Positions 59,274 through 64,000 of a stretch of DNA of 64,000 bases are shown here, one piece after another. The notes beneath the pieces are model-generated. The model made no database searches and was not told where the DNA came from. It saw only the letters and a program-made list of their open reading frames with translations. The stretch covers positions 1-64,000 of the forward strand of contig JAYQON010000004.1 in assembly GCA_038144835.1 (NCBI GenBank), in the 5' to 3' direction. The position numbers and the translations under genes were made by a program. The stretch comes from JALHOQ01 sp038144835. Lineage in GTDB: Bacteria > Bdellovibrionota > Bdellovibrionia > Bdellovibrionales > UBA1609. Numbering within the stretch: position 1 is the first letter of the stretch; every line of letters begins with the position of its first letter.

Positions 59274-60904
59274 TCGGTTTTTTGCTTCGATCCAGAATCC
59301 ACCGACTTGACACGCACAAATCGGCGCCAATCACGCGTCGCATCTCCCTCCGCGTAGAAATCGAACTGCTTTTTGAATTTATGCAATGAAAACCTTGAGG
59401 GAGTGAGAACATCTTTTAACGGCAAGATATAAATATCTAAGACTCCATCCACCAAAGGAGCCCCCGTCGCCGGACTTAAAAGGGGAATAACTTCACCCGA
59501 AGATCGACTTAAATAGTTGGCCTTGTAAACATGCAAAACCACAAAGGGCTTGTTGGCATTGGCCTTGAGCGCCTGTTTAAGATCAAATAGCGTTCGCACG
59601 GGAAGCTGATCGCCGCCAAAACTCACCGCCGCAATAACACTCCCTGGAGGAGGGAATCGGCTGCTGTCGAAATTGACTTCGGGAGAATCCACCAATTGAG
59701 TCACGGCAACCCGTGAGGTAAGTCCGGGTCGAATTCGGCGAGGCATATCCATACCCATCTCTTGAAGCAGTAAACCTGATAGGTAAACGTAATCCACTTC
59801 TTGCCGGCGCGAATGATAACCCTCACTCGGAAAATGAACTTCCAAGTTCATGACTTTACCCGCACGCAGAATCTGCATCTTGACCGACCCCTGCACTCGC
59901 TGCAGGCGGCGAGTAAAATCGTACGGAAAACCTCCGATCACCTGACCATTCATGCGCAGTAAAATGTCTCCATAGCGTAAGCGTCCGTCGGCAGAGTCGG
60001 TCACCATCAAGACTGAATTGTAATTTTCAAAATAGCCGGGAACCGCCTTTTCAATGGCCGAGTAAAGTTGCATCTGCTGCAAAGTTCCCTCATGCATCAA
60101 GCTCATTGAAAAGCGCACCTGGCGAGGATCAGCAATGGTGGGAGCAAGCTTGCTCTTTTTTTGTTTCCGCCATTCTCCAAACTCTTGCATCAAAATGCCA
60201 ATGGGTATGGCCCAATGGGTTCCATCTGCTCCACTCATGGTCATGGTATTGATACCAATCACTTCACCTGTCTGTAGCGAAATTAAAGGACCACCCGAGT
60301 TACCGGGGTTAATGGGCGTTTGCGTCTGAATAAATGGCCCCATCGAGGGATCAAAATGTAGCCCTGTAATCTGCCCATAGGTGGTCACATTACTACCCTC
60401 GAACGGGTTGCCGATCGCCATAACTTCTAGTCCACGCAAATTTCTTTCATTGCCTTGAAAATCAAAAAATGGACTTTTCTTTTTAGGCAAGCGCAGAGGA
60501 GAACTTAAATTTGCCCGTTTCAAAGCTTTTAAATCAAAATCCAAGACCGCGAAATCATGCAGCAGACTCGAGTAAACGAGGCGAGCCATGATGCGCTCCC
60601 CGCGACGCTGATTGGTATTAAATTCCAGCATCAACCGCTGCGCATGATGCGCATCGGTTTCAATCACATGCTTGTTGGTGAAAATCAAACCGCGCTTGGT
60701 TTCAGAATCTAGACCAATAAAAAAACCAGTACCATGACTGCTCTGAGTGTCGGCCGTAAAAATGTCTGCGGACTCATTGGTGATTTTAACTACTGAAAAA
60801 ATCAAAGATTGAGGGTCAATAAATTCGCTTGCATCTTCAGCATGTGCCAGCGAAGACACACTAAGAGAAAGCGCCAATCCCATGGTGAACAGTATTTGCA
60901 ACAT
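59231..60904 (-). CDS. DegP/HtrA-like serine protease with PDZ domains
   Basis: A 557-residue exported protease. Signal peptide ends near residue 22 (SVSSLAHAED). The trypsin-like triad is visible: His in FTNKHVIE, Asp in LLHDFAVLDF and Ser in NPGNSGGPL. Two PDZ-like regions follow (ADGRLRYGDILLRMNGQVI and about residues 430-500 around PPPGSVIAAVSFGG). It is longer than the usual HtrA, with an extended C-terminal tail. ATG 60904 has GAGGGG about five bases upstream. It should act in envelope protein quality control. Confidence 0.88.
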   Translation of the reverse strand: MLQILFTMGLALSLSVSSLAHAEDASEFIDPQSLIFSVVKITNESADIFTADTQSSHGTGFFIGLDSETKRGLIFTNKHVIETDAHHAQRLMLEFNTNQRRGERIMARLVYSSLLHDFAVLDFDLKALKRANLSSPLRLPKKKSPFFDFQGNERNLRGLEVMAIGNPFEGSNVTTYGQITGLHFDPSMGPFIQTQTPINPGNSGGPLISLQTGEVIGINTMTMSGADGTHWAIPIGILMQEFGEWRKQKKSKLAPTIADPRQVRFSMSLMHEGTLQQMQLYSAIEKAVPGYFENYNSVLMVTDSADGRLRYGDILLRMNGQVIGGFPYDFTRRLQRVQGSVKMQILRAGKVMNLEVHFPSEGYHSRRQEVDYVYLSGLLLQEMGMDMPRRIRPGLTSRVAVTQLVDSPEVNFDSSRFPPPGSVIAAVSFGGDQLPVRTLFDLKQALKANANKPFVVLHVYKANYLSRSSGEVIPLLSPATGAPLVDGVLDIYILPLKDVLTPSRFSLHKFKKQFDFYAEGDATRDWRRFVRVKSVDSGSKQKTDQGCESVLIVPGKK

Positions 60905-60991
60905 TAAACCCCTCACTTGTTGTGCAGAACAGAAGGGCTACCATACCGATTTTGGCACTGGGTACTGTAAAAGCTTCCCAGCGCCAAATAA

Positions 60992-62317
60992 CTAGAGCAA
61001 CGATCCCGACAAAAGAATGTTGGCGACACTAAAGTAGATCACAAGACCAGTCACATCCACTAAGGTAGCAACGAGAGGCGCTGAAGCACTGGCCGGATCA
61101 AACCCTACCTTACGCAGAGCAAAGGGCAACATAGCACCGCTTAATGTCCCCCATAAGACAACGCCTATAAGACTGACCGCAACCGTACAACCTAGCATAA
61201 AGTAATGATCACCCATTGGCCAAAAATGATGACCAACAACCACGCGCAAAAGTCCGATACCACCGAGCAATCCACCTAAAACTAGACCTGCTGCCAACTC
61301 GCGCGCAAACACACGCCACCAATCACGCAAGCGAATTTCACTTAACGCCAGAGAACGAATGATCAAGGTTGAAGCCTGCGACCCCGAGTTACCGCCAGAG
61401 CTGATAATCAATGGGATAAACAACGCCAAAATCACTGCCCGCGCGATTTCCTCTTCATAACGAGCCATCGCTGAGGCCGTAAACATCTCACCCAAGAACA
61501 ATACTAAGAGCCATCCCCCGCGCTTTTTGATCATTTCCAAAAAGCTAGTTTTAAAATAGGGCGCATCCAAAGCCTGCATACCACCCAATTTTTGAATATC
61601 TTCGGTCGCCTCTTTTTGCACCACATCGACGATATCATCATAGGTAACAATACCCATCATGCGTCCAAGGTCGTCGATCACAGGCAAAGCCATAAGCGTG
61701 TACTTGCGAAACAGTTCTGACACGTGTTCGCGGTCCATTTCCTCCGGCACGGTCACAACATCGGTTTTCATAATCTCGCGCACTTTTTTGTCAGTTGCCG
61801 TTAGCAGCAACTCGCGAAACGAAACTACCCCCAAAAGTCTTTGGTCATAATCCAAGACGTAGGCGTAATAAATAGTCTCCACCGGAGTTCGCGCTTGCGC
61901 CCGCATATAGCGGATCGCTTCTTCAACCGACATATCTGGGCGCAGCCGAATATAGCGCGGATTCATCACTCCACCGGCCTCATCTTCGGCATAGGCCATC
62001 AAACCCATAACCTCTTGGCGAGAAACCTCGTCCAAGAGCATCAAGGCCTCTTGCCGAACTTCATCCGGAAGACGCTGAATGAAGTCAGCCGCATCATCTA
62101 ACGCCAATAAACGCAACCAAGAGCGCAGCTTGGGCATTGACAAGTCTGCCATGAGCTCCACCTGCTCATCTGGCCCCAAGGCCAAAAACAAATCCTCGGC
62201 ATCTGTGCGCGGCAAATTGGCAAACTTCTCTTTACGCATAGATAGGTCCAACTCAGACCAATGCGCGATCAGAGTGTTTAGATCAGACCAATCCAACTCT
62301 GTGGTTTCATTTTCCAT
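60992..62317 (-). CDS. mgtE: Magnesium transporter MgtE
   Basis: A 441-residue MgtE of family length. It has an N-terminal helical domain of MgtE_N type (LDDAADFIQRLPDEVRQEAL), two CBS domains (VETIYYAYVLDYDQRLLGVV and LMALPVIDDLGRMMGIVT), then five membrane helices with FIPLIISSGGNSGSQASTL, the pore signature, and PLVATLVDVTGLVIYF. The CBS domains sense cytoplasmic Mg2+ and gate the channel. ATG 62317 was chosen over a GTG at 62350 by family start. Confidence 0.95.
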   Translation of the reverse strand: MENETTELDWSDLNTLIAHWSELDLSMRKEKFANLPRTDAEDLFLALGPDEQVELMADLSMPKLRSWLRLLALDDAADFIQRLPDEVRQEALMLLDEVSRQEVMGLMAYAEDEAGGVMNPRYIRLRPDMSVEEAIRYMRAQARTPVETIYYAYVLDYDQRLLGVVSFRELLLTATDKKVREIMKTDVVTVPEEMDREHVSELFRKYTLMALPVIDDLGRMMGIVTYDDIVDVVQKEATEDIQKLGGMQALDAPYFKTSFLEMIKKRGGWLLVLFLGEMFTASAMARYEEEIARAVILALFIPLIISSGGNSGSQASTLIIRSLALSEIRLRDWWRVFARELAAGLVLGGLLGGIGLLRVVVGHHFWPMGDHYFMLGCTVAVSLIGVVLWGTLSGAMLPFALRKVGFDPASASAPLVATLVDVTGLVIYFSVANILLSGSLL

Positions 62318-62421
62318 GTTGATTCTTTCCGTCTTGGCTACGGGCGACAATTACGAGTACCGCTGGGTCACGATAAGATCAAGCAATTCTGGCGCCAAGA
62401 AGAACGCAGACTGGGTTTTCT

Positions 62422-63885
62422 TTAGGGCACGCAATCGCGCAAACGTCCCTCGTTGCAGCGAGTACGAAAGATACGCGTGATACGGTTCCAGATGTTGGAA
62501 TCTTTAGATTGAATTTCAACTCTCGGTCCACCGACCTCTAAGCCCGCCACCTTGCGAGTTGGATCACGCTTGCCACCCGGCAAGAATTGCCGGAGATCGA
62601 GACCCTCATAACCTGAGCCACCTGAATCGCGCCCGCCGCCATAGGAGTAACCGCCACCCCCGCCTCCTGTTTGCATATTCATGGAAGCATTGGTCTGCGA
62701 AGCTCCACCGCTACGCTCTCCATGCAAAATATCAGTATTGGTGCCGCGACCACCAGCGTAAGAAGAACCTCCGCCACTGGATCCCAAGGATGCCGGCGAT
62801 CCACCGCCACCACCGCCGGGCATTCCACCGCCACCATTGGGCACGGTATTTACCGTCGCCGGCTGAAACTTAGGCGGCTCATCACTACCATAAGGGGAGG
62901 GCGATGGGTTGCCTAATGGGTTGTCGAGATTAAAATTTCCCGGGCCTTCAGGCGAAGAGCTTGGCTGCAATTCACCCAAAGGTTGCGGCTTGGTTTCTTC
63001 CTTTTCGGCCTGCGTCTGACAACCCGCCAACCACGGATTTTCAGTACAAGCTTGCGGCGGCTGCACCTGTGGCGGCTGTTCAGTCTCTTTTGGTTTATTA
63101 AGAGCGTTCATTAAAGAGGATGGATCAAACCCACCACCTTTTGAATCTTTGTTGTCTTTCTTGGCATCTTTTTTGGCATCGCCTTTATTGCCAGTTCCAT
63201 CTTTGTCACCCGTAGGACCTGTATTGTCAGGATTACCCTTTGGGTCTGCGGACGTATTTTTAAGAGTTTCGATGTTTTTCTTTATTGCCTTGTCATGCTC
63301 ATTGGCCGCACTCTCCAGTGCTATGGCTTGGCGTTCGAAATTATCACAGACCGGGGTTGCCGCTATGGCTATCGGAAAAAATAGATCAAAAGCTTTTCGA
63401 GCTGCGGTCTGACCTCCTGAACCCGATTGTGCGCATGATTGTCTACAAGCTTGAGCCACGCCTTTACAAAAAGCAGCCATTGCTTTTTTTTGCTGGCTTT
63501 GCTTTTTCAACGCCTTTGTTTGAGTAAGAGTTTGCGTTTGACCGTTACTTGGAATGGACTCTGATTGCGGAGCATCTTCTTCGCCTGTAGCGATTTTCAT
63601 TTCCCGTTCGGCCAAATCGGAAAGGCAAGCCCTTACTGTCACTTCGTCTAAGGAGCGCCCAGAACAGCAAGCAAAGATACCAGGGTGAGTATACTCACAT
63701 CTTTGACCCCCGCGATCCCTAAACCTAGTGTTTATAACTGCGCCATCTGCACTAGCTCCAAACCTAACTTTACTCCCAGCGGATTCTGCATCGCTCAACC
63801 AATCCGCAGCGCAAGGCGGATGATAAATAAACAAAAGACTGCAAAGATATAGAAATGCGGTTGTTGCATTAGGAGTCCGAGACAT
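62422..63885 (-). CDS. Secreted glycine-rich, low-complexity protein
   Basis: A 487-residue exported protein. Its signal peptide is FLYLCSLLFIYHPPCAADW. Its N-terminal 200 residues include eight or more cysteines (CEYTHPGIFACCSGR, FCKGVAQACRQSCAQS) likely to be disulfide-bonded. The middle is Lys/Asp and Pro/Gln-rich, and residues about 345-425 are glycine-rich with G-G-G-G-S/M repeats. The C-terminus has another Cys pair (FRTRCNEGRLRDC). No family recognised; the composition suggests a surface or matrix protein. The start overlaps the end of the upstream partial gene by 17 bases. Confidence 0.68.
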   Translation of the reverse strand: MSRTPNATTAFLYLCSLLFIYHPPCAADWLSDAESAGSKVRFGASADGAVINTRFRDRGGQRCEYTHPGIFACCSGRSLDEVTVRACLSDLAEREMKIATGEEDAPQSESIPSNGQTQTLTQTKALKKQSQQKKAMAAFCKGVAQACRQSCAQSGSGGQTAARKAFDLFFPIAIAATPVCDNFERQAIALESAANEHDKAIKKNIETLKNTSADPKGNPDNTGPTGDKDGTGNKGDAKKDAKKDNKDSKGGGFDPSSLMNALNKPKETEQPPQVQPPQACTENPWLAGCQTQAEKEETKPQPLGELQPSSSPEGPGNFNLDNPLGNPSPSPYGSDEPPKFQPATVNTVPNGGGGMPGGGGGGSPASLGSSGGGSSYAGGRGTNTDILHGERSGGASQTNASMNMQTGGGGGGYSYGGGRDSGGSGYEGLDLRQFLPGGKRDPTRKVAGLEVGGPRVEIQSKDSNIWNRITRIFRTRCNEGRLRDCVP

Positions 63886-64000
63886 AACCTATATGGTATC
63901 CTACACTTAGGTAAAAGCTAAAGTGAGACGGTTTTCTTGTCTCAGTCTGAAACGCATTTTTTAATTTAATCGGCTTGGTCGCTGGCGCCACCTTGCCCGG
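63869..64000 (-). CDS. C-terminal end of a gene cut by the window edge
   Basis: The minus strand is open from the window edge for 43 codons to TAA at 63869, reading ...KLKNAFQTETRKPSHFSFYL and SVGYHIGYVSDS. Its stop lies 17 bases inside the glycine-rich protein gene, an overlap often seen in operons here. The short open stretch could occur by chance, so confidence is limited. Confidence 0.45.
   Translation of the reverse strand, partial: PGKVAPATKPIKLKNAFQTETRKPSHFSFYLSVGYHIGYVSDS

Overview
The window (64 kb, gene-dense, about 50% GC by eye) reads as bacterial chromosome from a Gram-negative with a large secretome. It has outer-membrane proteins (MipA/OmpV, TolC), lipoproteins with clear lipoboxes, many Sec-type signal peptides, and a mixture of well-known housekeeping genes with lineage-restricted secreted proteins. 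The overall gene style resembles the predatory Bdellovibrionota (Bdellovibrio-like). That assignment is inferred from gene content; no rRNA or other phylogenetic marker is present to settle it.

Layout. 1-4.1 kb: the 3'-truncated start of a GH84-like glycosidase, a MipA-like outer-membrane protein, a methyltransferase, exonuclease III, and a coupled pair of secreted proteins, the first with an M15-like peptidoglycan-peptidase end. 4.2-7.7 kb: a Mre11/SbcD-like nuclease coupled to a Rad50/SbcC-like ATPase without a zinc-hook CxxC. 7.7-9.6 kb: a secreted protein made of four homing-endonuclease-associated (HNH-repeat-like) units, and a TehB-like methyltransferase. 9.8-15.1 kb: a metal-efflux operon (His-rich periplasmic protein, CzcA/CusA-type RND pump, small periplasmic protein, TolC-like channel) with no membrane-fusion protein. 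15.5 kb: tRNA-Asp. 15.6-18.9 kb: a lipoprotein with PKD domains, a thrombospondin-type-1-like repeat and a Hint self-processing domain, overlapping a small anchored partner.

19.1-27.5 kb: the most distinctive locus, an eight-gene minus-strand operon. In order of transcription it encodes an SDR, a luciferase-like flavin oxidoreductase, an aminomuconate-semialdehyde-type aldehyde dehydrogenase, the beta and alpha subunits of a 2-aminophenol 1,6-dioxygenase, an asparaginase-II-family protein, a RidA/aminomuconate-deaminase-like protein and a family-5 solute-binding protein. Its promoter region carries two copies of a near-palindrome that differ by a compensating base pair, one of them on the -10 element. 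The upper ring-cleavage steps are present; the lower meta-cleavage enzymes (decarboxylase, hydratase, aldolase) are absent from the window.

27.6-42 kb: mostly housekeeping and small enzymes: Smr, oligoribonuclease, S-adenosylhomocysteinase, methionine aminopeptidase, a histone-H1-tailed SWIB protein with an unusual repeat-rich leader, a J-domain protein, EttA, BolA, an EEP phosphatase/nuclease, LOG-family protein, fumarase C, EVE protein, a tRNA-dihydrouridine synthase and glutaredoxin. 42-50 kb: lineage-type secreted and membrane proteins, a second Dus, and a secreted subtilase that probably starts at CTG. 50-54.9 kb: PurK, PurE, a NamZ-like muramidase whose ribosome-binding site is in a hairpin, a PuuD-like membrane domain, TatA and UppP. 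54.9-64 kb: a secreted transglutaminase-like protein, an EamA transporter, a ChaN-like protein, a DegP-like PDZ protease, MgtE, and a glycine-rich secreted protein following a gene cut by the window edge.

Functional calls rest on motifs read by eye from translations; no database search was run.
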